A DNA stretch of 64,000 nucleotides from Oceanisphaera arctica. Its GTDB lineage: Bacteria; Pseudomonadota; Gammaproteobacteria; Enterobacterales; Aeromonadaceae. The stretch is from contig NZ_MPZM01000003.1 in assembly GCF_002936955.1 (NCBI RefSeq), positions 92,912 to 156,911 of the forward strand, given 5' to 3'. Both the position numbers and the translations under genes were made by a program. The notes beneath the pieces were generated by a model, which was not told the DNA's origin, searched no databases, and saw only the letters and a list, made by a program, of their open reading frames with translations. Position 1 is the first letter of the stretch. Each line of letters opens with the position of its first letter. Positions 18,419 through 28,236 of the stretch are shown here, one piece after another.

Positions 18419-19609
18419 ATGTTTGAGAAGGTCACTGCTGCACCGGCCGACCCCATCCTGGGCCTGACCGATGCTTTCCGCAAAGATCCCCGTACCGACA
18501 AAATCAACCTGGGCGTGGGCATCTATAAAGACGAAGCCGGCCAGACTCCGGTACTGCGCTGCGTTAAAAAAGCCGAAGCCCGCCTGGTGCAAGAGCAAAC
18601 CACCAAAAACTATCTCAGCATAGAAGGCATCGAGGCCTATGGCCGCGTGGTGCAACAACTGCTGTTCGGTGCAGACTCTTCCATTATTGCCAGCCAGCGT
18701 GCCCGCACCGCCCAGGCGCCGGGTGGCACAGGTGCCCTGCGCATTGCCGGTGAGTTTATCGCCCGCCAGCTCGAGACCAACACCATCTGGATCTCCAACC
18801 CCACCTGGGCCAACCACAGAGCCGTGTTTACCGCTGCCGGTCTGGAAGTGAAAGAGTACGGCTACTATAACGCCGATGCCAAGGATCTGGACTTTGACGC
18901 CATGCTGGCCGATCTGGCCCATGCCAAAGCGGGTGACGTGGTACTGCTGCACGGCTGCTGCCACAACCCGACCGGTATCGACCCTACCGAAGCCCAGTGG
19001 GAACAACTGGCCAAGCTGTCTGCCGAGAAAGGCTGGCTGCCGCTGTTCGACTTCGCCTACCAGGGTTTTGCCAAGGGAATCGAAGAAGACGCCTACGGCC
19101 TGCGGGTGTTTGCCGAGCACAATATCGAGCTTCTGATTGCCAGCTCCTTCTCCAAGAACTTCGGCCTGTACAACGAGCGCGTGGGTGCCTTCACCCTGGT
19201 TGCCAAAGACGTGGATACCGCCAACACCTCGTTCAGCCAGGTGAAAGGCATTATCCGCGCCAACTACTCCAACCCGCCCTCTCACGGTGCCAACGTCGTA
19301 GCCATCATCGCCAACGATCCCGAGCTGTATCAGGACTGGCTGGCAGAGCTGGCCGAAATGCGCGACCGCATTCAGGAAATGCGCACCCTGTTCGTAGAGA
19401 AGTTGTCCAGCCGCGGCGTGAACAAGGACTTCAGCTTTATTGCCCGTCAGAACGGCATGTTCTCTTTCTCCGGTCTGAACAAGGAGCAAGTTGCCCGCCT
19501 GAAGGACGAATTCGGCATCTACATCGTCGGCTCCGGCCGCATCAGCGTGGCCGGCATCACCAAGTCGAACATCGACGCCCTGTGTGACGCCCTGGCTGCC
19601 ATTGTTTAA
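18419..19609 (+). CDS. aspC: aspartate / aromatic amino acid aminotransferase
   Basis: This PLP enzyme interconverts aspartate and 2-oxoglutarate with oxaloacetate and glutamate; family members also use aromatic amino acids. The 396-residue protein follows E. coli AspC closely from [16 protein letters not shown] to the PLP-Lys region [17 protein letters not shown] and [12 protein letters not shown]. The N-terminal and substrate-site residues do not let me separate AspC from TyrB with certainty. Single gene with a strong terminator downstream. Confidence 0.93.
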   Translation: MFEKVTAAPADPILGLTDAFRKDPRTDKINLGVGIYKDEAGQTPVLRCVKKAEARLVQEQTTKNYLSIEGIEAYGRVVQQLLFGADSSIIASQRARTAQAPGGTGALRIAGEFIARQLETNTIWISNPTWANHRAVFTAAGLEVKEYGYYNADAKDLDFDAMLADLAHAKAGDVVLLHGCCHNPTGIDPTEAQWEQLAKLSAEKGWLPLFDFAYQGFAKGIEEDAYGLRVFAEHNIELLIASSFSKNFGLYNERVGAFTLVAKDVDTANTSFSQVKGIIRANYSNPPSHGANVVAIIANDPELYQDWLAELAEMRDRIQEMRTLFVEKLSSRGVNKDFSFIARQNGMFSFSGLNKEQVARLKDEFGIYIVGSGRISVAGITKSNIDALCDALAAIV

Positions 19610-19641
19610 TAGACCGATGGTTTGATAGCAAACGCAGACCC

Positions 19642-19668
19642 AAAGGCCCCGCATCGCGGGGCCTTTTT
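19642..19668 (+). terminator. aspC terminator
   Basis: AAAGGCCCCGC and GCGGGGCCTTTTT form a perfect stem with a T run, 32 bases after aspC. Confidence 0.92.
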
Positions 19669-19785
19669 CGTTACGTTATCGTTGTGTAGCCATGCGCCAC
19701 AAGTGACGGACGCCGCGATCCTTTGCTGGAGCAGGGTAGAAAACTGTCGTAGTATCAAGCACTCATTGGTAGCATTCTGGAGGCA

Positions 19786-21171
19786 TTGTCCTCATTGGCC
19801 GAACCCTCATTGCCTGAAGAAAACAGTACCATATCGGCATCAGTCGCTCATCGACACGCTCGGCCCACCGTGTCGCGGCGGCGCTTGCGTGTCTGCCACG
19901 AATGCGACCTGCTACTGGCGTTACCTTCACTTAAATCGGGTGAAAAAGCCGATTGTCCGCGCTGCGGCCATACTCTGGTTCGCCGTCATGCCAATCCGGC
20001 CGAACGCAGCCTGGCCCTGGCCATTGCCACCCTGATCACCCTGGCGTTGTCGGTGGCCTTTCCCTTTATCAGCTTCGATATCAGCGGCATCGGCAACCGC
20101 ATCGAGCTGACCGAAACCGCCTCGACCCTCATTGGCCAGCATCAGCCACTGGTGGCCCTCTGCGTGCTGCTGACGGTGATAGTGCTGCCTGCCATCTATC
20201 TGCTGAGTCTGTCCTGGCTGTGCCTGGGGCTTATCTTGCAACACCCCCTGCCCCGCAGCCGACAGCTGGCCCGCACCCTGCGCCATGTGACTCCCTGGAT
20301 GATGGCGGATGTGTTCGTGATCGGCACCTTGGTCAGCCTTATCAAGATCATGGGCATGGCCCACGTCGAGCTGGGGCTGTCGTTCTGGTCCTTCTGTGCC
20401 TATGCGCTGCTGCTGCTGCTGACGACCCAGTCGGTGGACAGCGACTGGCTGTGGTTTTCGCTCGATAAAGAACCCCAGGCTCCCGCCGGTTCCAAAGTTG
20501 GCCTTGCCGCCGCCGAGCAGGGCCTCAGCGGTTGTCACACCTGCGGCCTGGTCAATCGTCTGCCGGAAAGCGGCAAGGGCCGCTGCCAGCGTTGCGACGA
20601 GCCGCTGCACCCTTATCACGCCGGTAATCAGGTAACCCTGGCCCTGCTGGCCGCCTCTGTGGTGATGTACCTGCCGGCCAACCTCTACCCCATCATGATC
20701 ACCACCTCGCTCGGTGATACCACGCCTTCGACCATTATCGGTGGCGTGCTGCTGTTTCTCCAGGAGGGCGACTTTCCCATCGCCATGATCATCTTTGTCG
20801 CCAGCGTGCTGGTGCCGGTCAGCAAGATGCTGGCCTTGCTGTGGCTCTGTTATGTGGTACACCAGAAACAGCGGCCCCTGAGCCAGATGAGCCGTATTCG
20901 CCTCTATCGTATTACCGAATTTATCGGCCGCTGGTCCATGGTGGACGTGTTCGTGGTCGCCATTCTGGTGGCCCTGATCCGTAACGGCTCCATCATGTCC
21001 ATCGAGCCCGGTGCCGGTGCCCTGGCCTTTACCGCCGTGGTATTGCTGACCATGCTGGCGGCCATGATGTTTGACCCGCGCAGCATCTGGCAGGGCGCCA
21101 GTCCATCTGAACACGCAGACTTATCTTCTACCGGACCTCAGCGTCCATCCAAGGAATCATCTCATGTCTGA
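19786..21171 (+). CDS. pqiA: PqiA/YebS-type inner membrane protein
   Basis: PqiA-type proteins partner MCE proteins in lipid transport between the inner and outer membranes. The 461-residue protein has two homologous halves, each with a zinc ribbon (CHECDLLLALPSL to CPRCGH, and CHTCGLVNRLPES to CQRCDEPL) followed by about four membrane helices. Start: TTG 19786 with GGAGG six bases upstream. An ATG start is absent at the right place. It overlaps the extended pqiB frame and is followed by pqiB and pqiC. Confidence 0.9.
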   Translation: MSSLAEPSLPEENSTISASVAHRHARPTVSRRRLRVCHECDLLLALPSLKSGEKADCPRCGHTLVRRHANPAERSLALAIATLITLALSVAFPFISFDISGIGNRIELTETASTLIGQHQPLVALCVLLTVIVLPAIYLLSLSWLCLGLILQHPLPRSRQLARTLRHVTPWMMADVFVIGTLVSLIKIMGMAHVELGLSFWSFCAYALLLLLTTQSVDSDWLWFSLDKEPQAPAGSKVGLAAAEQGLSGCHTCGLVNRLPESGKGRCQRCDEPLHPYHAGNQVTLALLAASVVMYLPANLYPIMITTSLGDTTPSTIIGGVLLFLQEGDFPIAMIIFVASVLVPVSKMLALLWLCYVVHQKQRPLSQMSRIRLYRITEFIGRWSMVDVFVVAILVALIRNGSIMSIEPGAGALAFTAVVLLTMLAAMMFDPRSIWQGASPSEHADLSSTGPQRPSKESSHV

Positions 21172-22801
21172 CCCGCAGCGCGCCGAACGACGGCCCCAGC
21201 GTTCCCTCTCTCCCATCTGGATTGTGCCTCTGGTGGCCCTGTTGATTGGCGCCTGGATGATTTACGATAACCTGAGCAAACTGGGCCCCTCTATCACCCT
21301 GATCATGGACAATGCCGAAGGCATAGAAGCCGGAAAAACCCTGATCAAGACCCGAAATGTGGAAGTGGGCCGGGTAGAAAAAGTCAGGCTGTCGGACGAC
21401 CTTAATCATGCGGAAATCACCGCCCGCATGAGCCCTCAGGCAGAAGACATGCTCAACGAGGATACCCGGTTCTGGGTGGTCAAGCCCCGTATCGGCCGCG
21501 AGGGCGTCAGCGGCCTGGGCACAGTGCTGTCCGGTGCCTATATTCAGCTGTTGCCTGGAAGCAGCGAGATGTCGAAAGAAGTATTCGACGTGCTGGAACA
21601 GCCGCCGGTGGCCCCACCCGACGCCGAAGGTCTGCGCATAAACCTGATAAGCCAGGTGGGTAATTCCATTTCCACCGGCGATCCTGTGACCTATCAGGGG
21701 TATACGGTAGGCCGGGTAGAAGACAGCCATTTCGATCCGGACAAGCGGGAAATGCGACACCGGCTCTACATCCAGTCCCCCTACGAGGTACTGGTCACCA
21801 GCACCACTCGTTTCTGGACCGCCTCCGGCGTGGATGTGCGGCTGGACTCCGAAGGGTTCAAGGTGAACGTTGCCTCGTTGGAATCACTGATCGGTGGCGG
21901 CATCACCTTCGGCGTCCCCGAAAATGCCTCCATAGGCCGCCAGGCCAAGGAAGGCGCCAATTATGTGCTGTTCAACGATGAAGACAGCGCCAAGGAAGGC
22001 CGCTACGGCCAGTATCTGGAATATGTGATGCTGGTGGACGACACGGTACGCGGCCTGAGCCCCGGAGCCCCGGTGGAATATCGGGGGGTACGTATCGGTA
22101 CCGTGGTCAGCGTGCCCTGGAACTTTACCGCACCCCAGCCCGACTCGCTCAGCCGCTTCGCCATTCCGGTGCTGATCCGCATCGAACCCCAACGCTTTGA
22201 CGACACCGAGCAGGACGTGGACACAGAGCAGTGGCAACAGCGACTGGAACGCATGTTTGACCATGGTCTGCGCGCCTCACTCAAGGCCGGCAACCTGCTC
22301 ACCGGCGCCCTGTTCGTGGATCTCAACTTCTACAAAGAGGCGGTGCCCTTCCAACGCATGACCTTTGTGGAAAAACAGGTGTTTCCCACCACCTCCGGCG
22401 GCTTCGCCCAGATTGAACAGAAGGTGTCCAACCTGCTGGACAAGCTGAACAACCTGCAGATTGAGCCGGTATTAAACACCCTCAACGAGACCCTGGCCAG
22501 CACCCAGAAAACCATGGACAAGGTCAACGGCATTGCCGCCTCGGTGGATGCGCTGCTGGCGGATCCGGCCACCAGCCAGCTGCCGGACAACGTGAACACG
22601 ACCATGCGCCAGCTGCGTGATACCCTGCAGGGCTTTGCCCCCGACTCTCAGGGCTACAACGAGCTGACCCAGACCCTGTCGCGGCTGGAAAAACTGATGC
22701 GGGATCTGCAGCCGGTGGTCCGCACCCTGAGCGATCAGCCCAACGCCCTGATCTTTGACAAGAAACTCACCGAAGACCCACAACCGAGGGCCAGGAAATG
22801 A
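21164..22801 (+). CDS. pqiB: PqiB-type MCE-domain lipid transport protein
   Basis: PqiB anchors in the inner membrane by one helix and forms a periplasmic tube of MCE rings bridging toward the outer membrane. From ATG 21164 the protein is 545 residues: one N-terminal helix (IWIVPLVALLIGAWMIY), then three MCE repeats (SITLIMDNAEGIEAGKT, LRINLISQVGNSISTGDPV, YVMLVDDTVRGLSPGAPV), then a long C-terminal coiled coil. The frame is open 31 codons further upstream but overlaps pqiA, so ATG 21164 (GGAAT upstream) is chosen. The next gene overlaps its stop by four bases. Confidence 0.93.
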   Translation: MSDPQRAERRPQRSLSPIWIVPLVALLIGAWMIYDNLSKLGPSITLIMDNAEGIEAGKTLIKTRNVEVGRVEKVRLSDDLNHAEITARMSPQAEDMLNEDTRFWVVKPRIGREGVSGLGTVLSGAYIQLLPGSSEMSKEVFDVLEQPPVAPPDAEGLRINLISQVGNSISTGDPVTYQGYTVGRVEDSHFDPDKREMRHRLYIQSPYEVLVTSTTRFWTASGVDVRLDSEGFKVNVASLESLIGGGITFGVPENASIGRQAKEGANYVLFNDEDSAKEGRYGQYLEYVMLVDDTVRGLSPGAPVEYRGVRIGTVVSVPWNFTAPQPDSLSRFAIPVLIRIEPQRFDDTEQDVDTEQWQQRLERMFDHGLRASLKAGNLLTGALFVDLNFYKEAVPFQRMTFVEKQVFPTTSGGFAQIEQKVSNLLDKLNNLQIEPVLNTLNETLASTQKTMDKVNGIAASVDALLADPATSQLPDNVNTTMRQLRDTLQGFAPDSQGYNELTQTLSRLEKLMRDLQPVVRTLSDQPNALIFDKKLTEDPQPRARK

Positions 22802-23421
22802 TAACAACTCCCCGCACCCGGCCGGCATTACTGCCCGGCCTGGTACTCAGCCTGCTGCTGGGCCCCTTACTGCTTGGCCTGAGCGGATGCGCCGGCAGCG
22901 ATCCCGCTCCGTCCAGCTACCTGCTGCCGTCCACTGCACCGACAAAGCAATACCCGCATACCCTGGCCATTAGCGTGGCCCCGGTCGGCATCGCCGGCCA
23001 TCTGGACAGTGAGGGTATAGTGATGCAGTTAAACGACATCGAGGTGTATCAGGCGCGCCAGCACCTGTGGGCCGAAGATCTGGGCAAACAGCTGCAACAA
23101 CAACTGCAGCAACGGCTGACGCTCAGCCTGCCCCGCTCGCAGGTGGTGGGTAAAGGCCAGCCGATGTTAGGCGGCGTGCCGGTAAGGGACATCAGAATTC
23201 AGGTGAGCCGCTTTCAGGGCCATCACGACGGCATGGCCCTGGCCGAGGGCCAATGGCAACTGCTGGATGGCAGCGGACGCCTGCTGAAACAGGCCGGTTT
23301 TCGGGTTGAACAGCCGCTGACCGACGACGGCTATCCGGCCCTGGTTCGCACCCTCGCCGCCGCCTGGGAGCAAGTGGCTGATCAACTGGCCGCAGAGTTG
23401 AGCCTGCAACCCTCTTTGTAA
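22798..23421 (+). CDS. pqiC: PqiC-type outer membrane lipoprotein
   Basis: The 207-residue protein has a signal sequence ending in a lipobox (LGLSGC, Cys 31), so it is probably anchored in the outer membrane facing the periplasm. It belongs to the ABC-type transport auxiliary / PqiC (YmbA) family, with SYLLPSTAP after the lipobox. PqiC forms the outer membrane end of the PqiABC system. Its ATG overlaps the pqiB stop (ATGA), completing the operon. Confidence 0.9.
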   Translation: MITTPRTRPALLPGLVLSLLLGPLLLGLSGCAGSDPAPSSYLLPSTAPTKQYPHTLAISVAPVGIAGHLDSEGIVMQLNDIEVYQARQHLWAEDLGKQLQQQLQQRLTLSLPRSQVVGKGQPMLGGVPVRDIRIQVSRFQGHHDGMALAEGQWQLLDGSGRLLKQAGFRVEQPLTDDGYPALVRTLAAAWEQVADQLAAELSLQPSL

Positions 23422-23422
23422 G

Positions 23423-23438
23423 CCCCACTTCAGTGGGG
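23423..23438. repeat. palindromic repeat CCCCACTTCAGTGGGG
   Basis: A 16-base near-perfect palindrome directly after pqiC, followed at about 23463 by CGGCTAAAGCCG. It shares its centre with the CACTGAAGTG elements near 15.6, 28.8, 61.2 and 61.4 kb. It has no T run, so it is not a plain terminator. Confidence 0.6.
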
Positions 23439-23523
23439 AAAACATGGCAACAGGCATCGCCCGGCTAAAGCCGAGCCCTGTTCGAGCCAGATGATGTTTA
23501 ACCCGATTGGCAAGGCTCGCTTG

Positions 23524-24693
23524 CTAATCGGTATTCGGTTCACTCTTCGACTCCATCGCCTTGCCCTGTCGATTAAGCCAGGGCTCCAGGCCCTTGGCTT
23601 CGTCGATAAACAGCTGCAGATGGGGAAAGGGCATTTCGATGCCGGCGTCATCCAGTCCTTGTTTGATGCTCTCCAGCAACTCGCAGGAAATTCGCCCCTT
23701 CACTTCCACATCTTCCGCCCGTACCCAGACCTGAGCGCTCAGGTTCAACGATGAATCCGCCAGCTCGCGCAGCTGTACCCTGGGCTTCATCTGGTCGTTG
23801 GTGATCACCATGGGGTGGGCGCTCAACAGCGGCATGATCACCTCCCGCGCCCGCTCAACCGACTCTTTATAGGCAATGCCCAAGGGAATGCGAATACGGG
23901 TCGGCCCTTCGGCGCTGAAGTTAATGATGTCCGAGGTCGCCACGCTTTCGTTGGGGATCATGGTAAAAATGTTGTCCCGGGTGCGTAGCCAGGTGGTACG
24001 AAAGGCAATACGCACCACCCGGCCTTCTTCACCGTGGATCTGCACCCAGTCACCGATGCGAAAAGGCCGCTCGATAAGCAAGGTGATACCGGCAATAAAG
24101 TTAGCCAGCGTGGACTGGGCCGCAAAACCGACGGCGATACCCACAATACCCAGACCGGCGATAATAGAGAGCACATCGAAGCCGAACTGGGCCATGACGG
24201 TAATGGCGCCCAGGGCGATAAGAGAGACCGACAGGGTGTTCTTGCACAGCTGCTCCAGCGAAGAGTCGATATGATGCCGCGACAGGCTGGAGGTGAGACC
24301 GCGAGACAAGAGCAACCAGAGCACATAAAAGGCCAGCGCCATCAGTCCGGCCCGGGCCGCCCCCTTGAGCACACCATCGGGAGCACCGTATTGGGCCAGA
24401 ATGGCCACTATGGCCGCCAGGCCCAACAGATAACGCAGCACGGTTCTGGCTGACATCAAGGGCCGGGTGCCATAGTTCGAGCGCCCCAGCACCAGCCTGA
24501 GCAGGCTGGCCAACAGCCAGTACACGGTGCCAAACAACACCAGAATCATCATCGAGACCAGCAGCTGACCCACCACGGCCACCGCCAGCTCTTGCCAGTT
24601 GAGCCCGCTCACCCCCAGAGCGTCGCTGGTATCGGTCAAGCTCGCCTGAAACTGTTCCCACAACAGGGTAATACTGGAATTAGCCATTATCAC
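23524..24693 (-). CDS. small-conductance mechanosensitive channel, MscS family
   Basis: MscS channels open under membrane tension and release solutes during osmotic downshock. The 389-residue protein has several N-terminal helices, then the pore helix and beta domain pattern AGLGIVGIAVGFAAQSTLANFIAG, and GDWVQIHGEEGRVVRIAFRTTWLRT with IPNESVATSDIINFS, all typical of MscS. It is longer than E. coli MscS (286) by extra N-terminal helices. The start is ATG 24693 or ATG two codons later. It converges with pqiC across a 100-base gap. Confidence 0.92.
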   Translation of the reverse strand: MIMANSSITLLWEQFQASLTDTSDALGVSGLNWQELAVAVVGQLLVSMMILVLFGTVYWLLASLLRLVLGRSNYGTRPLMSARTVLRYLLGLAAIVAILAQYGAPDGVLKGAARAGLMALAFYVLWLLLSRGLTSSLSRHHIDSSLEQLCKNTLSVSLIALGAITVMAQFGFDVLSIIAGLGIVGIAVGFAAQSTLANFIAGITLLIERPFRIGDWVQIHGEEGRVVRIAFRTTWLRTRDNIFTMIPNESVATSDIINFSAEGPTRIRIPLGIAYKESVERAREVIMPLLSAHPMVITNDQMKPRVQLRELADSSLNLSAQVWVRAEDVEVKGRISCELLESIKQGLDDAGIEMPFPHLQLFIDEAKGLEPWLNRQGKAMESKSEPNTD

Positions 24694-24895
24694 ATCCTTG
24701 TATTCAGCTAAAAGTCTTACGTCGCCTGTCGCATAAAACTATAGCATCTCTAGCAAGGTCAATAACTTAAGAATATTTAAGACAAGCATGATCAACAGAT
24801 TAAAGGGCACCAAGCCACGTCCTTGGCTGAGTGCAGGTACGTGGAAATCGTTGAAAGGATACAGCCTGTGTCCTGTCAGAACCCAGGCTGTCGTG

Positions 24896-25183
24896 TTACT
24901 TGAACTTGTCGGCGGCATCCTTGAAAGAGCCCTTGAGCGTGGTCCAGGCGCTTTCAAAGCCATGTTTTATCGACTCCCAGCTATCTTCGCTACTGTTGGA
25001 CAACTCATCCAGTTTTCGCTCGCTTTGCTCAATTTTTGCGTCAAGAGCGTCGATGTGCCGGTTCAGTTCCAGCTGTTTATCGGCACTCGCTGCCGATGCC
25101 TGGGCCTTGAGCTTGTCCAGCTCAGCCTTCCATTCATCCAGTTTGGCCTGGGCCTTTTTCTGATACAGCTCTCTCTCATTCAT
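24896..25183 (-). CDS. small coiled-coil protein
   Basis: From ATG 25183 (GGAGAG upstream) the 95-residue protein begins MNERELYQKKAQAKLDEWKA and is almost entirely a charged, Ala-rich coiled coil with heptads up to about residue 75. Its tail, SIKHGFESAWTTLKGSFKDA, is amphipathic. It resembles the small stress-associated coiled-coil proteins found in many gammaproteobacteria. No catalytic residues or signal peptide. Function unknown. Confidence 0.65.
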   Translation of the reverse strand: MNERELYQKKAQAKLDEWKAELDKLKAQASAASADKQLELNRHIDALDAKIEQSERKLDELSNSSEDSWESIKHGFESAWTTLKGSFKDAADKFK

Positions 25184-25330
25184 GGGAACTCTCCTTATGC
25201 TGTGATTGAAAGCAGACCACCAAACAACGGGGCCATCAAGTGCCGGCACCGACAGATGCCGACCAGAAACACTTAGCCATAAGCGGCCATGATTTCAATA
25301 ATGCGTTCAGTCGGTCGCCGCCAACCAGCG

Positions 25331-25888
25331 TTATTTTCTCAAGGTCGGATACCCTTCGGTGAAGACCCAGCCGGTGGCCTCTGCCGGTATGTGGCAAGTC
25401 TGACAGGTATCGGCAAAGCTCTTGGACACATTCTTCGAGGGATCTTTGGCCTCATACAACGCCCAGCCCCAGCCCTTGCCCCAATGGGGGCCATCGAAAC
25501 GGCCTTTATCGTCTTTGACCATTACGAACCAAACCCCTTTATCGCCAGCCCACTGCGCATGGCCCGTGGTCTTGGTGCCCGACTCGATACCGCGAATTTC
25601 CTTGATTAACAGGGTACCGTCGGGGAATTTCCCTGTTTCTCTATAGCCCTCTACCGCCTCAGGCTGAGTGTAGACATCATGAAAGCCATGACCGGGAGCC
25701 TTGTCATCCGCCACTATCCAAGAGCCCAGGTGGGTCCAACTGACACGGGCATCACCGGGCAGAGATATCTCACCCTTAGGGCTCACATGGCGGCTATAGG
25801 TGTCTTCGGCGATATCGGCCGCCATGGCGGATAATGGTCCTACCATCACAGCAACCAGCAAGGTACCTGGAATTATATTGTTCATCAT
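25331..25888 (-). CDS. cytochrome P460-family periplasmic protein
   Basis: The 185-residue protein starts with a signal peptide (cleavage likely after SAMAA) and ends with a single c-type heme motif CQTCH (about residues 163-167). HVSPKGEISLPGD, GWGWALYEAKDP and the terminal YPTLRK fit the cytochrome P460 family, which in nitrifiers and methanotrophs oxidises hydroxylamine or nitric oxide. Here a redox or NO-detoxifying role is only possible. The gene stands alone. Confidence 0.8.
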   Translation of the reverse strand: MMNNIIPGTLLVAVMVGPLSAMAADIAEDTYSRHVSPKGEISLPGDARVSWTHLGSWIVADDKAPGHGFHDVYTQPEAVEGYRETGKFPDGTLLIKEIRGIESGTKTTGHAQWAGDKGVWFVMVKDDKGRFDGPHWGKGWGWALYEAKDPSKNVSKSFADTCQTCHIPAEATGWVFTEGYPTLRK

Positions 25889-26060
25889 TCAGCTCCTGCC
25901 TTCAGTTAGCACTTGTCGTTGAATAATGGCCGCTCCCTCCCGCAAACGACACCAGCACGCTTGCCCTATCCAGGAAGGCCAACTTCAATAATAAGCATGG
26001 ACGATAAAAACAAGACGGGTGGTATCTTATCGTCCATCTTTAATACCCTATGGTATCAAT

Positions 26061-26354
26061 ATGGACAGACTCGCAGCACTGCTCCGGCATTTTCATCTTG
26101 ATGCCCGTGTATTCAACACCGGCCGGCTCTGTGATGCCGGGTAGCGAGGGGGCCGTCAGGCCGGTCTGGCCGACCCACGGCTGGCACAGGCATTGAACGC
26201 CATCCACGAACAGCCCTCGACTAACTGGACTCTGGTGACTCTGGCGGCAAAGGCCGGCATGTCCCGCGCCCGCTTTGCCGAGGCCTTTCGCAATACCCTG
26301 GGGCAGACGCCCAACCGCTGGCTGAAACAATGGCTAACACCCATGTCTGAATAA
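26061..26354 (+). pseudogene. AraC-family regulator with large internal deletion
   Basis: ATG 26061 opens MDRLAALLRHFHLDARVFNT, the typical start of cupin-type AraC regulators, then reaches a stop near 26142. From about 26153 another frame gives GLADPRLAQALNAIHEQP and SRARFAEAFRNTLGQTPNRW, the C-terminal HTH. Most of the ~250-300 residue protein between them is missing. It is non-functional as it stands. Confidence 0.75.
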
Positions 26355-26749
26355 GATAATTTTTCCGCTGGCAACAGGCGGAGCGATGAAGACAACAGGA
26401 ATAATTCAGCCTGTTAATTGACATATCGCTCCCGCCTGCCTACATCTATGTGGTGTTTGCAATGAGGCAATGGCACTGAGATAGATAGTCTATAATCAGA
26501 TATGGCAACTCGGATTGTTTGATATGCGATGCTCTGTTTTTAATTGTGTTCAGGATAAAACTCAAACCCGATTGAATAGAAACAGAGTCCTGCTTATCCC
26601 CTGAATAAGGATTACCAATGCCAATATTAAGCGTTATATAAATTTTTGGTTAAACGAATAAAATTAAACACTTGGCCGTCAACAAGCGAGTGTATTAGGA
26701 TAGAGAGCAAGTCTGCCAGTACATTGCAGATTTATAGAAAATAGTGATA

Positions 26750-26765
26750 AGTCTCAACTGAGACT
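26750..26765. promoter_or_regulatory. possible operator palindrome upstream of the barrel gene
   Basis: AGTCTCAACTGAGACT has 7-base arms around AC, about 100 bases before the outer membrane protein gene. The rest of the 510-base gap 26355-26864 is AT-rich with no gene I can support. The binding protein is unknown. Confidence 0.3.
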
Positions 26766-26864
26766 AAATAAAGGTCGCTGTAAACGAGGTAAACAACAGA
26801 CAGCTTCCGGACTGTTTTCGTGCTTGGTAGTGTTTTGATGATTAGTCCAGACAAGGAGTTCTTC

Positions 26865-27422
26865 ATGAATACGATCAAGAAGTTTTCACTCGCACTATGC
26901 GCCAGCGCCATCATGATTCCCGCCTACAGCCAAGCTCAGGGTATGTCGTCCCATGACTTCGGACCGCATACAGGCGACCGGGAGTTCTCACTGTCCGGTA
27001 CCGGTACCAGTAACAAGGATTTCGACAACAGCAGCTTTGGGGTATCGGCGGATCTCGGCTGGTATTTGTCTGACAGAACAGTCGCCGGGGTACGCCAGAG
27101 CATACAGTACGCCGACATCACGGGCGAGGATCTGACCGATGACTTCTGGAACGGCAGCACCCGCGGCTATATCGATTATCACTTCGGCACGCAGGCAGCC
27201 CGTCCCTTTGTTGGCGCCTCACTCGGTGCCATCTACGGTGACGGTGTAAAAGACACCGGTACCGCAGGCCTGGAGGCTGGTCTTAAATACTACGTACTCA
27301 GCTCTACCTACATACTGGCGCGCGCCGAATACCAGTTCCTGTTCGACAGCGGCAGCAGTGCAAGCGACAACTTTGACGACGGTGCCTGGGCCTACGTGTT
27401 CGGTATCGGCTTCAACTACTAA
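26865..27422 (+). CDS. small outer membrane beta-barrel protein
   Basis: ATG 26865 (AAGGAG upstream) gives a 185-residue protein with a signal peptide (MNTIKKFSLALCASAIMIPA, cleavage near SQAQG). The mature part alternates short amphipathic strands rich in Gly and aromatics (DFGVSADLGWYLSD-like, RGYIDYHFG, ARPFVGASLGAIYG, GLKYYVLS) and ends in the strand FGIGFNY with a C-terminal aromatic, the signal for outer membrane insertion. The pattern fits an eight-strand OmpW/OmpX/OmpA-barrel type. Function is unknown. A terminator follows. Confidence 0.8.
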   Translation: MNTIKKFSLALCASAIMIPAYSQAQGMSSHDFGPHTGDREFSLSGTGTSNKDFDNSSFGVSADLGWYLSDRTVAGVRQSIQYADITGEDLTDDFWNGSTRGYIDYHFGTQAARPFVGASLGAIYGDGVKDTGTAGLEAGLKYYVLSSTYILARAEYQFLFDSGSSASDNFDDGAWAYVFGIGFNY

Positions 27423-27436
27423 CACCCCGCCGACAA

Positions 27437-27462
27437 AAGCCAGCCGCCAAGGCTGGCTTTTT
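27437..27462 (+). terminator. terminator after the barrel protein gene
   Basis: AAAGCCAGCC and GGCTGGCTTTTT form a stem with a T run, 14 bases after the stop. On the minus strand it could also serve the DUF1289 gene that ends at 27472. Confidence 0.88.
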
Positions 27463-27471
27463 CATGGTCGC

Positions 27472-27663
27472 TCAGCTCACCGCCAGCTCCTGTATCCGCC
27501 GGGCGCAATTGGCCAGAATATTCCTCTTTTGCTCATCCGATTTGTCACCCCAACCGATAATTTCCGTAATACTGCGATAACAGCCTCGGCACACTTCCTC
27601 TTCGTCGAGCTTGCACTGCCTGATGCAGGGGCTGGGCACCCTCTCATGTTTATCTGTTGTCAT
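27472..27663 (-). CDS. DUF1289 family small protein
   Basis: The 63-residue protein from ATG 27663 contains SPCIRQCKLDEEEVCRGC, the Cys pattern of DUF1289, followed by a Trp/Arg-rich helix (CYRSITEIIGWG). Four cysteines probably bind a metal. An earlier in-frame start would overlap the upstream gene and is less likely. Function is unknown in the family. Confidence 0.8.
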   Translation of the reverse strand: MTTDKHERVPSPCIRQCKLDEEEVCRGCYRSITEIIGWGDKSDEQKRNILANCARRIQELAVS

Positions 27664-27682
27664 CTGTATCCTTGTTAACGAA

Positions 27683-28048
27683 TTAGCGGGCAAGCCAGGC
27701 TTGGGCTTCCGACTCCTGCGCCGGCTCGAACGCCTTGATATCGAGCCCGGGGATCAGGGCGCCTTCCAGTTTGCTGGCCGTTCTGACCCAGCCTTGCTCG
27801 GCAATCACCGCCACCTTGTCAAACCGCCGGATCATCCTGAACAGCTCCGGGAGGCGAGAAAGCTCCACGCCAATGGCTCCCAGTGTCGGCCAGTCGAACT
27901 CGCCAATGCGATACAGCATTCTGCCGTTATTCATGCTTTCGCTTTTCTTTACCAACTCGTCCAGCATGGCCTTCATGTCATCACTGTCGAGTTGACCGCT
28001 GAATTCGATATCCAGCCGGTTTGCACCCTTAAGCGTTATGTTGAACAT
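27683..28048 (-). CDS. STAS/SpoIIAA-like domain protein
   Basis: The 121-residue protein begins MFNITLKGANRLDIEFSGQL and alternates strands and helices through RMLYRIGEFDWPTLGAIG and RFDKVAVIAEQGWVRTAS, matching the SpoIIAA-like (STAS) fold seen in small stand-alone proteins. Such proteins may bind lipids or act in signalling; the role here is not known. The DUF1289 gene follows on the same strand. Confidence 0.7.
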   Translation of the reverse strand: MFNITLKGANRLDIEFSGQLDSDDMKAMLDELVKKSESMNNGRMLYRIGEFDWPTLGAIGVELSRLPELFRMIRRFDKVAVIAEQGWVRTASKLEGALIPGLDIKAFEPAQESEAQAWLAR

Positions 28049-28236
28049 ACACCCTCCCGGTTTGTGTAATCTGGTGCCCTGTCTTTAACTTTACATTATT
28101 TTCAGATCACTTCGCGTTCACACCGCCGTTTTCCATACCCAAGGTTTTCCAGGCCGTAGTTTTCCATTCAATCAAAGCACTGGCTACAGTTGAAAGAGTC
28201 CCGGCGTAAACCGTCGACAACACTCAAGGAGACATC

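Noticed and set aside
19927..21114. 395-codon open frame opposite pqiA
   Set aside because: Shadow frame of a membrane protein gene, full of Gly/His/Gln without domains.
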